Shown here one piece after another: positions 55,520-64,000 of a DNA stretch of 64,000 bases. A program made the position numbers and the translations under genes. Below the pieces are notes generated by a model. That model had not been told where the DNA came from. It saw only the letters and a program-made list of their open reading frames with translations, and ran no database searches. Numbering within the stretch: the stretch's first letter is position 1; the number at the start of each line of letters is the position of its first letter. Source of the stretch: Niabella ginsenosidivorans (lineage in GTDB: Bacteria; Bacteroidota; Bacteroidia; Chitinophagales; Chitinophagaceae); assembly GCF_001654455.1 (NCBI RefSeq), contig NZ_CP015772.1, positions 5,563,735-5,627,734 of the forward strand, given 5' to 3'.

Positions 55520-56356
55520 ATGAAAAGGATGAAATTGTTTGCTGTTTTGTTATTATTAAGTGCCCTGGCAAAAATGACTGCTGCACAAACCATTAAAGTA
55601 CTTACCTATAACATTTATCATGGGGAAGAAAATTATAACCGGGGGCATAGCAACCTTAAAAAGATTGCCGCGGTGATCAATAAGTATCAGCCCGATTTTG
55701 TTGCGATGCAGGAAGTAGACAGCATGACGAAAAGGACCGCTTTGTTCAATAACGGTGTAAAAAAAGACCTGGTAGCGGAGCTGGCAGGGATGACGGGTAT
55801 GCATGGTTACTTTGGGAAGGCTATGGATTATGATGGAGGCGGATATGGTGAGGGCCTTTTGTCCAAATATGTGGCAACGCCGGTAGTGCATCATCTGCCA
55901 ACGCCTGAAGGAGGTGAAGGCCGGGCCTTAATTGTAATAGAGCACCTGTTCCCCAACGGGCAAAAAATAGCCTTCGCCGGCACGCATTTATGCCATGAAT
56001 TTGAAAAGAACAGGATCGCGCAGGCCAGGGAGGTTGCAGCTGTTCTGTCTGACAAGAATATGCCGGTAGTGGTGGGTGGTGATTTTAATATTACTCCGGA
56101 CGGAGAGCCTTACAGGGCCATTACCGAAAAGCTGGATGATGCTGCTGTCAGATTCGGCAAACCTGAACTAACATTCTCTTATACGAAACCAAGGATACGG
56201 CTGGATTATATTTTTATTAATAAAGGCACTATCTGGAAAGTAAAAAAAGTAGAAGTAATTGGTAATGAAGACGCATCTGATCATAAGCCCGTATTGGTAA
56301 CCCTGGAGCTGATAAAAAATAACCCGCTGCGGAGTATTAATAAAACTGTTTCTTAA
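55520..56356 (+). CDS. Exported endonuclease/exonuclease/phosphatase-fold protein
   Basis: From ATG 55520 the protein has 278 residues. A signal peptide (ending MTAAQ) is followed by the EEP fold: VLTYNIYHGE, DFVAMQEVDS (metal-binding Glu), GTHLCHEFEKNRIAQAREV, the catalytic GGDFNITPDGEPY, the LDYIFIN segment and the terminal SDHKPVLV (catalytic Asp-His). It is a metal-dependent phosphodiesterase: exported members act on nucleic acids, phospholipids or phosphorylated sugars. Substrate is unknown. It lies after the decayed region and is not clearly part of the PUL. Confidence 0.88.
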   Translation: MKRMKLFAVLLLLSALAKMTAAQTIKVLTYNIYHGEENYNRGHSNLKKIAAVINKYQPDFVAMQEVDSMTKRTALFNNGVKKDLVAELAGMTGMHGYFGKAMDYDGGGYGEGLLSKYVATPVVHHLPTPEGGEGRALIVIEHLFPNGQKIAFAGTHLCHEFEKNRIAQAREVAAVLSDKNMPVVVGGDFNITPDGEPYRAITEKLDDAAVRFGKPELTFSYTKPRIRLDYIFINKGTIWKVKKVEVIGNEDASDHKPVLVTLELIKNNPLRSINKTVS

Positions 56357-56575
56357 TCGTCCATCTGCACTTCCGCTAATGGCGGACTGCGTATTCAGCG
56401 GGAAACTGAAATTCATTATCGGCCAACGAAAAGCATTGCGTCTTTACCGGAAATCTTTTGGCCTGATTAGAATGCCGCCTCTGGTTTAATAGATGAGCTC
56501 AGGCAGCTGGTTGTCAGCAGTAACAAAAGGATCATTCTCATAGATTGATTTATGTATTAAATGCGTGCTGCAAAA

Positions 56576-57070
56576 TTAAATTTCCTTTTGATACCCTACC
56601 ACGTCCAGCACTTTACCGAACTTCTCACCCACATTTTTGAAATGGGCACATTTAAAATAACCGTTGTTTTCAAAAAAGCGGATGCTCCGGTCATTATCGC
56701 CTGAAATAATCGCCAGCAGGTTCTTGAACCCTGCGGCGGTGGCAACAGCTTCCAGTTGCTGCAGGGCAGCAGTGCCGATCCCTTTTGTATAACAATCGTG
56801 CGCGAGGTAAATCGTCAGCTCTGCTGTTTTGTCATACGCCTGGCGCTTTTTATAGTTAGTCAGATAGCAGTACCCAACGGCCTGATCACTGGCCATTATT
56901 AAAAAAGACCGGAAGCGGGGATGCTGCACATACATAAACTCCTTTAGCTCTCCGATGGTAACAGGCGCTGTATGAAAAGTTGCAGTAGTATTAAGGATAT
57001 ACCAGTCATAGATCTGTTTAACAAATGCCAGGTCTTCTTCAGTAACTTCTTTTAAAATGATAGTGTCCAT
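56576..57070 (-). CDS. GNAT-family N-acetyltransferase
   Basis: The 164-residue protein is a GNAT enzyme resembling phosphinothricin acetyltransferase (Pat-like). It shows IYDWYILNTTATFHTAPV at the start, the acetyl-CoA-binding loop CYTKGIGTAALQQLEAVA and FFENNGYFKCAHFKNVGEKF near the end. It transfers acetyl from acetyl-CoA to an amine of a small molecule; the natural substrate is not predictable. The ATG directly abuts the stop of the upstream M28 peptidase gene (57071), so the two are cotranscribed. A gap of 219 bp to its left holds no gene. Confidence 0.92.
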   Translation of the reverse strand: MDTIILKEVTEEDLAFVKQIYDWYILNTTATFHTAPVTIGELKEFMYVQHPRFRSFLIMASDQAVGYCYLTNYKKRQAYDKTAELTIYLAHDCYTKGIGTAALQQLEAVATAAGFKNLLAIISGDNDRSIRFFENNGYFKCAHFKNVGEKFGKVLDVVGYQKEI

Positions 57071-58465
57071 TTATAATCCATATTGATCAATAAGGTAAAT
57101 TAAAGCGGCCATATTTACAGCGCCCAGCTCCAGTTCGCGTTTGTTCACTCCTTCAAAAACATCGGAGCGTGCATGGTGAATGTCGAAATAGCGCTGGGAG
57201 TCGGGCAGCAGCTCTCCCATTGGCACATTCAGCTGCTGGTGAATAAAGGAAATATCTGTTCCTCCACCGCCCCGGCTGAATTCCCCGCCTCCATAAGGTC
57301 TTAATAAAGGCTCCCGGCTTTTTATTTTGTTAAACTGTTCTTCAGATGCGGTAAATCCAAACCCGCGGGGTGTAAATCCACCGGCATCAGTTTCCAGGGC
57401 AAACAAATGTTTTTCCTGTTTTGCCGCGGCTTCCCTGGCATATTGCATGCCGCCACGGGCACCATTTTCTTCGTTGGCAAAAAGTACAAAACGGATAGTT
57501 CTTTTGGGTTTATACCCCAATGCCTTTAATGCCCTGAGCACTTCAATCGTCTGTACAATCCCGGCACCATCGTCCTGCGCTCCCTCGCAGATATCCCAGC
57601 TGTCCAGGTGCCCGCCGATGGTAATGTACTCATCAGGAAATTCGGAACCTTTCAATTCCCCGATGATATTATGCCCTTTTACATCCGGTAAAAAATGGCC
57701 CATTGTTTTTAAAGTTACCCAAACAGCCGGTTGGCTGTTCAGTTTGCCGGCCAGCCAGTCAGCATCCTGCAGCCCGATAGCAACGGCCGGTATCTTTTTA
57801 CAGGCAGAATCGTAATGGGTGCCGCCGGTATGGGGAATATTATCGGTGCTGTGGCTCATGCTGCGTACAATACAGGCCACAGCGCCATATTTTGCTGCAA
57901 GTGCAGGACCTTTGGTACGGTATTTAACAGCATCGCTGTAGGCATCAAAGGTTCTTATGAACGTGGGATTAAAATGATAGTTATAAAAAACGATCTTTCC
58001 GCTCACCTGGTCCTTTTTGGCTTCCAGCTCATCAAAGGAGCTGATAAGTATTACCGGAGCTGAGATGCCTTTGCTGCCTGTGCCTTCTGTATTGCCTAAG
58101 GCTAGTATATCAAGTGGCTTTTTGATCTTGCTGGCTGTTTTGCGCAGCGGCACTGCACGCGGAATAACCCAGGCTTCATCCTTGCCGCCCCTTACCCAAT
58201 GGGGCACCATACACTCCTGTTTAAAGGTATGGTCGCTTCCGCTTTGCTGCAATAAATTAAAGCCCCAGTCCTCTGCTTTATACATTTGCGGAGAGCCGGC
58301 CAGCCGGCCGCCAATGGTTTTGGTAAGTATTCTTAAATTTTCATAGGCTTTACCATTCGTCAGCACTTCATTGGCAATCTGCTTGATAAAAGCAGTGTCT
58401 CCTGTCTGCGCCATCAGGCTGAAAGAAAAAAATAATCCGGCAAACCAGAACAATTTTTTATGCAT
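57071..58465 (-). CDS. Exported M28-family metallopeptidase
   Basis: The 464-residue protein has a signal peptide (1-19, ending SLMAQ), a protease-associated-like insert (about 125-235) and the zinc peptidase core. Zinc ligands include His286 and Asp288 in IGGHLDSWD, Asp298 in GAQDDGAG and the Glu pair near 332-333 in LFANEENGARGG; the C-terminal GGGTDISFIHQ and HHARSDVFE complete the site. It is an aminopeptidase or carboxypeptidase-like enzyme in the periplasm or outside. All motif residues are present. It is the first gene of a two-gene unit with the GNAT gene. Confidence 0.93.
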   Translation of the reverse strand: MHKKLFWFAGLFFSFSLMAQTGDTAFIKQIANEVLTNGKAYENLRILTKTIGGRLAGSPQMYKAEDWGFNLLQQSGSDHTFKQECMVPHWVRGGKDEAWVIPRAVPLRKTASKIKKPLDILALGNTEGTGSKGISAPVILISSFDELEAKKDQVSGKIVFYNYHFNPTFIRTFDAYSDAVKYRTKGPALAAKYGAVACIVRSMSHSTDNIPHTGGTHYDSACKKIPAVAIGLQDADWLAGKLNSQPAVWVTLKTMGHFLPDVKGHNIIGELKGSEFPDEYITIGGHLDSWDICEGAQDDGAGIVQTIEVLRALKALGYKPKRTIRFVLFANEENGARGGMQYAREAAAKQEKHLFALETDAGGFTPRGFGFTASEEQFNKIKSREPLLRPYGGGEFSRGGGGTDISFIHQQLNVPMGELLPDSQRYFDIHHARSDVFEGVNKRELELGAVNMAALIYLIDQYGL

Positions 58466-58572
58466 ACTTGTTATTTCTTTCCTGTAAAGTTAAGATTTGC
58501 AGGTGATCAGCAATTGAAAAGGATCCATAATGGAGATCACAAATGCAGGAATGTAATTATCAAAGCAAAACA

Positions 58573-58580
58573 TATCTTTG
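58573..58580 (+). promoter_or_regulatory. TAnnTTTG box immediately before bshA
   Basis: TATCTTTG ends 3 bp before ATG 58584, so a transcript from it would be leaderless or nearly so. No TTTG is seen 19-21 bases upstream, which weakens the call. Confidence 0.35.
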
Positions 58581-58583
58581 GGT

Positions 58584-59711
58584 ATGCGAATAGGAATCGT
58601 TTGTTATCCCACTTATGGTGGAAGCGGTGTACTGGCAACAGAACTAGGAAAAGCCCTGGCCGAAAAAGGACATTTTGTTCATTTTATTACTTACCAGCAG
58701 CCGGTAAGGCTGAACGGGTTTATCCCGAATATTTATTATCACGAAGTGCAGGTACCCAAGTACCCGTTGTTTGACTTTCCCCCTTATGAAACGGCCCTGG
58801 CAAGTACTATGGTAGATGTAATAAAAAATTATAACCTGAACCTGCTGCATGTGCATTATGCCATTCCGCACGCTTCAGCAGCCTATATGGCAAAAAAGAT
58901 CCTTGAGAAAGAAGGAATTCAGATACCGGTGGTAACTACCCTGCATGGAACGGATATTACCCTGGTGGGGCGCGATAAGACCTATGCGCCGGTTGTGGCC
59001 TTTTCTATTAACCAGAGTGATGTGATCACGGCCGTTTCCAACAACCTCCGGGAAGAGACCTATAAGAATTTTGATATTCAGAAGGAAATTGAAGTCATCT
59101 ACAACTTTATTGATGTAAGCCGTTTCAATCATAAACCACTGGATGCCTTTAAGAAAGTGCTGGCGCCTAACGGTGAGCGTATTTTGCTGCATGCCTCAAA
59201 CTTCCGTAAAATAAAGCGGGTACAGGATGTTGTAAAAGTGTTTTATGAAGTGCAAAAAGAAATTCCCGCGAAGCTTTTATTAGTGGGCGACGGGCCTGAG
59301 CGGCAAACGGCTGAAGAGCAGGGCCGGGAACTGGGTATTTTTGAAAAGCTGGTTTTTGTGGGCAAACAGGAGCAAATGGAAGAGATCTTTGCGGTAGCAG
59401 ACCTGTTTTTGCTGACCTCAGATTATGAAAGCTTCGGGCTTTCTGCCCTGGAAGCAATGGCTTCCCATGTACCGGTGATCTCTACCAATGCCGGCGGACT
59501 GTCGGAGGTAAACGTTGACGGCGTTACAGGATATCTTGCAGATGTGGGTGACGTTAAGACGATGAGTGAAAAAGCGCTGTATATCCTGCGGGACGATGCT
59601 ACTTTGGACCAGTTTAAAGAAAACGCCTTTAAACATGCCCGGGCCTTCAATATTGATGTGATCATTCCTCAGTATGAGGCCATTTACCGGCGCTTTTGCA
59701 GGGATTGTTAA
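58584..59711 (+). CDS. bshA: N-acetyl-alpha-D-glucosaminyl L-malate synthase BshA
   Basis: From ATG 58584 the protein has 375 residues, a GT4 glycosyltransferase of two Rossmann domains. IGIVCYPTYGGSGVLATELG starts the acceptor domain, followed by HVHYAIPHASAAYMAKKIL, TTLHGTDITLVG and the linker IYNFIDVSRF. The UDP-sugar site is SDYESFGLSALEAMA with the family E-x7-E pattern. This set is specific for BshA, which joins GlcNAc from UDP-GlcNAc to L-malate in the first step of bacillithiol synthesis. No bshB or bshC is in the window. The frame opens two codons earlier with TTG 58578; ATG is preferred. Confidence 0.95.
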   Translation: MRIGIVCYPTYGGSGVLATELGKALAEKGHFVHFITYQQPVRLNGFIPNIYYHEVQVPKYPLFDFPPYETALASTMVDVIKNYNLNLLHVHYAIPHASAAYMAKKILEKEGIQIPVVTTLHGTDITLVGRDKTYAPVVAFSINQSDVITAVSNNLREETYKNFDIQKEIEVIYNFIDVSRFNHKPLDAFKKVLAPNGERILLHASNFRKIKRVQDVVKVFYEVQKEIPAKLLLVGDGPERQTAEEQGRELGIFEKLVFVGKQEQMEEIFAVADLFLLTSDYESFGLSALEAMASHVPVISTNAGGLSEVNVDGVTGYLADVGDVKTMSEKALYILRDDATLDQFKENAFKHARAFNIDVIIPQYEAIYRRFCRDC

Positions 59712-59788
59712 GCCATTTTGAAGCGATCAGCCTTCTGTTTATAGCATCAACCGCTTATAGCTGAAGACGGGCATCAGAAAGTAAGATC

Positions 59789-60388
59789 TTATAACTTTTT
59801 TAGCTTAAAGTTTTTCCACCTTACCTTAATACCGCCTCCGTCATGGATCTGGAGGGCAATAAACCCGTTTGCCTGGCCAATCTTTGCATCTTTCAGATGT
59901 ACCATCTGGTGGCCGTTCAGCCAGGTAGTTACTTCATCACCAATCACTTTAATGCGCATCGTGTTCCAGGCTCCTTCTTTCAGCAATTTTTCATCTTCCG
60001 GTTTGGGTTTGATGAGCCAGCCACGGCCATAAGATTCGTAAATGCCACCGGTATTATGATTGAGCGGCGCTACTTCTACCTGCCAACCGCTGATTTTAAC
60101 TCCTTCGATATCTGACCGGAAAAAGACGCCGCTATTCCCGTTAGCCTCCTGTTTAAACTCAAGGGTAAGATCAAAGTTCTTATAGGATTTTTCAGTGGAG
60201 AGATATCCGTATTGTTTATCAGGTCCGCTTTCGCAAACCAGTTCACCGTTATCCACATACCATTTTTCTGTACCATGTACCTTCCATCCGGTAAGGTCTT
60301 TACCATTGAAGAGTACTGTTTTTTTCTTTTGCGCATTTACTGCAAGGAACATTGTGCAAAGAAGCAATAATAAGAGGCCTTTTTTCAT
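59789..60388 (-). CDS. Exported DUF1080 (3-keto-disaccharide hydrolase-like) protein
   Basis: The 199-residue protein has a signal peptide (ending FLAVNAQ) and one DUF1080 beta-jelly-roll domain. It opens with LFNGKDLTGWKVHGTEKWYV and continues with FDLTLEFKQEANGNSGVFFR, GWQVEVAPLNHNTGGIYESY, EDEKLLKEGAWNTMRI and IALQIHDGGGIKVRWKNFKL. Some members hydrolyse 3-keto-glucosides; others may be lectin-like. Length and motif order are typical. It stands alone between bshA and the GreA/Rnk gene, outside the PULs. Confidence 0.9.
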   Translation of the reverse strand: MKKGLLLLLLCTMFLAVNAQKKKTVLFNGKDLTGWKVHGTEKWYVDNGELVCESGPDKQYGYLSTEKSYKNFDLTLEFKQEANGNSGVFFRSDIEGVKISGWQVEVAPLNHNTGGIYESYGRGWLIKPKPEDEKLLKEGAWNTMRIKVIGDEVTTWLNGHQMVHLKDAKIGQANGFIALQIHDGGGIKVRWKNFKLKKL

Positions 60389-60542
60389 TTTTATGAAGGG
60401 TTTGAATTTCAGTAAGGACCGGAAACACCTAAAAGTAAATGAAATAATGAAAAGCGCTTTGAATTTACGGCTGTTTTTATTAAAAGCAACAGCTTTCTAT
60501 CCGGAAAAATACTTTATTCCGCGAAAGTCTGATCTGGTGGTA

Positions 60543-60941
60543 TCAGGCGTTTGCCGATGGGGTATTCTCTACCTCCATTACTTTTAATCGTTTTAGTCCC
60601 GATGGCATTTTCCAGCTTACCTCATCACCTGCTTTAAACCCAATAATGGCTGCGGCCATAGGAGTAAGGATAGAGATTTTCCCTGTCTGAATATCTGCTT
60701 CCTCCGGCATTACAATCTGAAAACTGCGCTCTTTTTTTGTATCCATATCAAGAATCCGCACTCCTGACCCGATACGGATATTGGCAGGAGGAAGCGCTTC
60801 GTTTTTTACAACAATAGCCCTGCTTAGCTCATGAGCCAGCGTATTGTCTTTTTCTTCTGATCGTTTGTCCAGAACAACTATTTCTGTAAGCTTCTTATAG
60901 TCGGATTCACAAAGAATTACCGGGTTACTGTTCATGCTCAT
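60543..60941 (-). CDS. GreA/GreB-C-terminal or Rnk-like transcription factor
   Basis: The 132-residue protein has a short N-terminal helical part (LTEIVVLDKRSEEKDNTLAH) and a GreA/B C-terminal domain with RIGSGVRILDMDTKKERSFQ, PEEADIQTGKISILTPMAAA and GFKAGDEVSWKMPSG. The long coiled-coil of GreA is missing, so it resembles Rnk-type proteins that bind RNA polymerase near the secondary channel without transcript cleavage. It is a single gene; the 255-bp gap to its right (60942-61196) holds nothing recognisable. Confidence 0.85.
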   Translation of the reverse strand: MSMNSNPVILCESDYKKLTEIVVLDKRSEEKDNTLAHELSRAIVVKNEALPPANIRIGSGVRILDMDTKKERSFQIVMPEEADIQTGKISILTPMAAAIIGFKAGDEVSWKMPSGLKRLKVMEVENTPSANA

Positions 60942-61196
60942 AATAATGATAAATAAAAGTGTTAGAAAATAAGGAATGCAGGCAGCAATAGCCGGACGAA
61001 GTTATAAAAGCCGCCCGGCCGGGTTTAAGAGAAAAACTTTAATATGTATAGCTTTTATGCCCATTTTTTGTAAAGCGCTTTAAAACTAAAATGCTTACCA
61101 GACAAAGGTAAGAAGCCTTTGCGGATAAGCTAAAGTATATTTATAACGATAAACCCGTGAAATAGTTTAAAAACTGTTTTTTTATATGTTTCAGAA

Positions 61197-62540
61197 CTAC
61201 TCTGTTTGCAACAGCTGCCGGTAAGCCCGGTGCACCGTTTCAAAATCAAAGGATGCAATGGCTGTATCCATCAGTTGCCGGATCTCCACTGTGCAAAGGT
61301 TCCGGATACTGCCTTCATGCGGATCTTTTATTTCCAGATGCTCCGGTACCCTGTAAGTGCCGTCCTCTACTGATCGTCCCACCTGTATATATGCGTCACG
61401 GAAAGGGACACCTTGCAGCACCAGTTGGTTTACCTGGTCTACAGTAAACAGGTATTTGTATTTTTCATCTTTCAGCAGATCAGGTTTTACCTCAATGTTT
61501 GATAATAGTAACCCTGCCATTTCAATGCAGTCTTTTACTATTTTGAAAGCAGGGAACAAGTGCTCTTTCAGCAACTGCAGATCGCGATGGTAACCCGAGG
61601 GCAGGTTGGTGGTCATTATCGTAATTTCATTGGGCAATGCTTTTATCCGGTTGCAATGAGAACGGATGAGCTCAAATACATCCGGGTTCTTTTTATGCGG
61701 CATAATGCTGCTGCCGGTTGTTAATTCCGGTGGAAAGCTGATAAAACTGAAATTCTGGTTGAGGTACAAGGTAGCATCCATGCTTATACGGGCAAGGGTA
61801 TCAGCAATATTGGCTAAGGCCTGTGCAACTACCCGTTCTGCTTTGCCACGGCCCATCTGGGCATATACTACATTATAGTTCAATGTGGAAAACCCTAACA
61901 GTTTTGTGGTTAATGTACGGTTAATGGGGAAGGAGGATCCATAGCCTGCTGCAGAGCCCAACGGGTTCTTATTAATAACCTCATAAGCGGCCTTTAGTGT
62001 AGTCATATCATCCACCAGGCTCTCGGCATAGGCACCAAACCATAGCCCAAAGGAGGAGGGCATGGCCAGTTGCAGGTGGGTATAACCCGGCAACAGGTAT
62101 TCTTTATATTTTTCACTCTGGGCCTGTAATAATTCAAAGAAGGGCAGCACGGCTTTTACGATACCTTCAATCTCGCTGCGCAGGAAAAGCTTCAGATCCA
62201 GCAATACCTGGTCGTTGCGGCTGCGGGCGCTGTGAATTTTTTTTCCAGCATCTCCAATGCGCTGGGTCAGCAGCAGCTCTACCTGGGAGTGAATATCTTC
62301 CACGTCATCCTGCAGGGAAAACTGACCCTGTTGTATTTCAGCGTAAATAGAGCGCAGCTCCTTTTGCAGTTCCGTCAGTTCTTCTTTTTTAAGCAATCCT
62401 ACAGATTCCAGCATTTGAATATGCGCCAGTGAGCCCAATACATCAAAAGGCGCCAGGTAAAGATCCATTTCCCGGTCTTTGCCAACTGTAAAGGTTTCCA
62501 CTTCTTTGAGAGAGTCTGTATTTTTTTTCCAAAGCTTCAT
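61197..62540 (-). CDS. argH: Argininosuccinate lyase
   Basis: The 447-residue protein is a fumarase/aspartase-superfamily lyase of arginine synthesis, splitting argininosuccinate into arginine and fumarate. Visible motifs include EDIHSQVELLLTQRIGDAGK, SARSRNDQVLLDLKLFLR, LPGYTHLQLAMPSSFG, NKNPLGSAAGYGSSFPINR and the superfamily signature GSSIMPHKKNP. Length is normal. It is the last arg gene of a minus-strand run (probable argB, argE-like, argH), interrupted by the 62547-62822 ORF. Confidence 0.96.
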   Translation of the reverse strand: MKLWKKNTDSLKEVETFTVGKDREMDLYLAPFDVLGSLAHIQMLESVGLLKKEELTELQKELRSIYAEIQQGQFSLQDDVEDIHSQVELLLTQRIGDAGKKIHSARSRNDQVLLDLKLFLRSEIEGIVKAVLPFFELLQAQSEKYKEYLLPGYTHLQLAMPSSFGLWFGAYAESLVDDMTTLKAAYEVINKNPLGSAAGYGSSFPINRTLTTKLLGFSTLNYNVVYAQMGRGKAERVVAQALANIADTLARISMDATLYLNQNFSFISFPPELTTGSSIMPHKKNPDVFELIRSHCNRIKALPNEITIMTTNLPSGYHRDLQLLKEHLFPAFKIVKDCIEMAGLLLSNIEVKPDLLKDEKYKYLFTVDQVNQLVLQGVPFRDAYIQVGRSVEDGTYRVPEHLEIKDPHEGSIRNLCTVEIRQLMDTAIASFDFETVHRAYRQLLQTE

Positions 62541-62546
62541 CTTAAC

Positions 62547-62822
62547 TTAAGAGTTGTAAACTGCGAATTTATGATTTAATATCCTGAAGCGTAATAATTG
62601 AGGCGATGATAACTGAAAGAATTTCATTTCTTTCCGGATGACCTCAATTGATTGGCTTACTGTAGTTTTTATTGATAAGATTATACGGTAGATCAATGGT
62701 GAGTTGGCCAAAGCAATAGAAAAATTCTTGGTTCTTCTTTTGAAAGCTTCTTTATCAAAGCTACTCATAGCGATGGAATTTATATTTAAAAAAGTATTAC
62801 AGCCTTCAGTTTTTAAATTCAT
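62547..62822 (-). pseudogene. Truncated four-helix-bundle (23S rRNA IVP-like) ORF
   Basis: The 91-codon frame starts with SSFDKEAFKRRTKNFSIALA, typical of the first helix of four-helix-bundle proteins (about 118-125 residues, from the 23S rRNA intervening-sequence family). It then jumps to LIYRIILSIKTTVSQS, which looks like the last helix. The conserved middle (RSGTSVGANYR region) is absent. It is best explained as an internal deletion that stayed in frame; the product is unlikely to fold normally. It lies 7 bp upstream of argH, between the argE-like gene and argH. Confidence 0.5.
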
Positions 62823-62832
62823 AAATCCTAAT

Positions 62833-63894
62833 TCAGATAACTCTCCCTACAATCTCAATATAATCCTTTATGCCTCCTTTTATTTCATCCAGGTAAATGA
62901 ACTCGTCAGCGGTATGACTGCGGGCGGAATCGCCGGGCCCCATTTTCAGACCAGGGAAGGGCATCAGTGCTTTATCGGATGTGGTAGGAGAGCCATACGT
63001 GGTTTTACCCATGGCAATACCTGCCTGTACAATCGGGTGATCCATTGAAATGGATGTGGAACGCAGCCGGGTAGAGCGTGGTTTTACTTCGCTGGAAACA
63101 TTTTTGCGGATGGCGTCCAGGATCTCCTCAAAGCTGTATAACTCATTCAGGCGTACATCTACCACATATTTACAGGAAGAAGGAACCACATTATGTTGTT
63201 TGTTCTCGGTCTCTATCACAGTGCAGGTCATGCGGCTGTCGCCCAGCAGGGGCGATACCTTTTCAAACCGGTAGGAATGGAACCATTCAATATCCTTTAT
63301 GGCTTTTATGATGGCGTTCTCTCCTTCATTACGGGCAGCATGGCCGGCTTTTCCGTGCGCGGTGCAGTCCAGTACCATCAGTCCCCGCTCCGCTACTGCC
63401 ATCTGCAGCATGGTAGGCTCACCCACAATGGCGAAATCAATCGGCGGCAGAATATTCACGGCGGCTTCAATACCATTATAGCCGGAGATCTCTTCCTCGG
63501 CACTGGCTACCAGCATTACGTTATATTTCAGGTTTTCTTTTGCATAATAGTAGACAAAGGTGGCGATCAGAGATACCAGGCAGCCGCCTGCGTCATTACT
63601 GCCCAGCCCGTACAGCTTTCCGTCTTTTTCTATTGCTTTAAAAGGATCCAGTGTGTATTTAGGATTCGGTTTTACGGTATCGTGATGAGAGTTGAGCAGC
63701 AATGTAGGCTTTGCCGGGTCAAAGAACTTGTTTTTTGCAATGATGTTATTGCCCAGCCGTTTTATCGGGATAGAATGCTTTTCCAGGTAGGCAATGATGA
63801 GTGCTGCGGTCTGATCTTCTTCCTTACTGAAACTGGGTGTTTCTATCAATTGTTTTAACAGCGCTACTGCTTCCTGGTAAAGTTGTTCCTGCAT
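62833..63894 (-). CDS. argE: M20-family peptidase, ArgE-like N-acyl-ornithine deacylase
   Basis: The 353-residue protein is an M20 zinc hydrolase. Metal ligands appear in LLNSHHDTVKP (His70 or 71, Asp72), GLGSNDAGG (Asp101) and SAEEEISG (Glu near 134), with GEPTMLQMAVAERG and DHPIVQAG as further motifs. The position between argH and probable argB indicates removal of the N-acyl group from acyl-ornithine (acyl-citrulline in some Bacteroidota). The name follows context; a dipeptidase-like role cannot be fully excluded. Confidence 0.85.
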   Translation of the reverse strand: MQEQLYQEAVALLKQLIETPSFSKEEDQTAALIIAYLEKHSIPIKRLGNNIIAKNKFFDPAKPTLLLNSHHDTVKPNPKYTLDPFKAIEKDGKLYGLGSNDAGGCLVSLIATFVYYYAKENLKYNVMLVASAEEEISGYNGIEAAVNILPPIDFAIVGEPTMLQMAVAERGLMVLDCTAHGKAGHAARNEGENAIIKAIKDIEWFHSYRFEKVSPLLGDSRMTCTVIETENKQHNVVPSSCKYVVDVRLNELYSFEEILDAIRKNVSSEVKPRSTRLRSTSISMDHPIVQAGIAMGKTTYGSPTTSDKALMPFPGLKMGPGDSARSHTADEFIYLDEIKGGIKDYIEIVGRVI

Positions 63895-63921
63895 AAAATG
63901 AAATTATAGCCATATGGCAGA

Positions 63922-64000
63922 TTAATAAATCAATGTTCCTTCGTTATTGTTTGTTGTATTTTTAATAAGATCCTTTGCATCGCCGATCAGCACTTCCTGA
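63922..64000 (-). CDS. argB: Probable acetylglutamate kinase, C-terminal end only
   Basis: The last 25 codons of a minus-strand gene enter from the right edge: QEVLIGDAKDLIKN followed by EGTLIY and a TAA at 63922-63924. The VLIGDA...GT.I pattern is that of ArgB C-termini, and the neighbours argE and argH support arginine synthesis. The catalytic part is outside the window, so the call rests on context and a short motif. Confidence 0.65.
   Translation of the reverse strand, partial: QEVLIGDAKDLIKNTTNNNEGTLIY

Noticed and set aside
63193..63858. 221-codon plus-strand ORF opposite the argE-like gene
   Set aside because: Antisense to a gene with complete M20 motifs; composition is that of a shadow frame.

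Overview
The window looks like a chromosomal segment of a Bacteroidota, most likely Chitinophagaceae. The evidence is two complete ECF sigma / FecR / SusC / SusD cassettes, promoter boxes of the TAnnTTTG type, a sulfatase-rich polysaccharide utilization locus (PUL), a bacillithiol gene (bshA) and an argB-argE-argH run. No rRNA or tRNA gene was recognised.

Region 1 (1-3970, minus strand) is one end of an integrative element: tyrosine recombinase, an unknown protein, an excisionase-like HTH protein, a RepA-like AAA ATPase and the start of a zinc-ribbon primase-like protein that runs off the left edge. Its two intergenic gaps hold dense short repeats and palindromes. One surrounds a near-perfect Bacteroidota promoter.

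Region 2 (4768-16159, plus strand) is PUL 1: ECF sigma, FecR anti-sigma, SusC, SusD, a BACON-like lipoprotein, a Cys-type sulfatase resembling N-acetylglucosamine-6-sulfatases, a GH20 beta-hexosaminidase and an exported chorismate mutase. The sulfatase/GH20 pair suggests removal of 6-O-sulfate and then of the N-acetylhexosamine itself.

Region 3 (16160-21315) is an island of dispersed repeats, an AraC-type regulator, an A+T-rich Fic AMP-transferase preceded by 41-bp tandem repeats, and a Tet(X)-like flavin monooxygenase.

Region 4 (21316-53254, plus strand) is PUL 2: ECF sigma, FecR, STN-bearing SusC, SusD, a DUF6250-like protein, three tandem paralogous exported beta-propellers, six more Cys-type sulfatases (seven in the window), a GH78 alpha-L-rhamnosidase, a GH2 enzyme, an Asp-box propeller lipoprotein and two alpha/beta-hydrolase esterases. 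Genes are tightly packed, often overlapping by a few bases. The enzyme set suggests a sulfated, acylated, rhamnose- and galactose-containing glycan, perhaps with uronic acid; this is inference.

Region 5 (53255-55519) is decaying DNA: paired palindromes, a GntR-type regulator pseudogene and a pseudogene of a formylglycine-generating enzyme, the factor that activates Cys-type sulfatases.

Region 6 (55520-64000) is ordinary chromosome: an exported endonuclease/phosphatase-fold protein, GNAT, M28 peptidase, bshA, DUF1080 protein, GreA/Rnk-type factor, argH, a truncated four-helix-bundle ORF, an argE-like M20 peptidase and the 3' end of probable argB.
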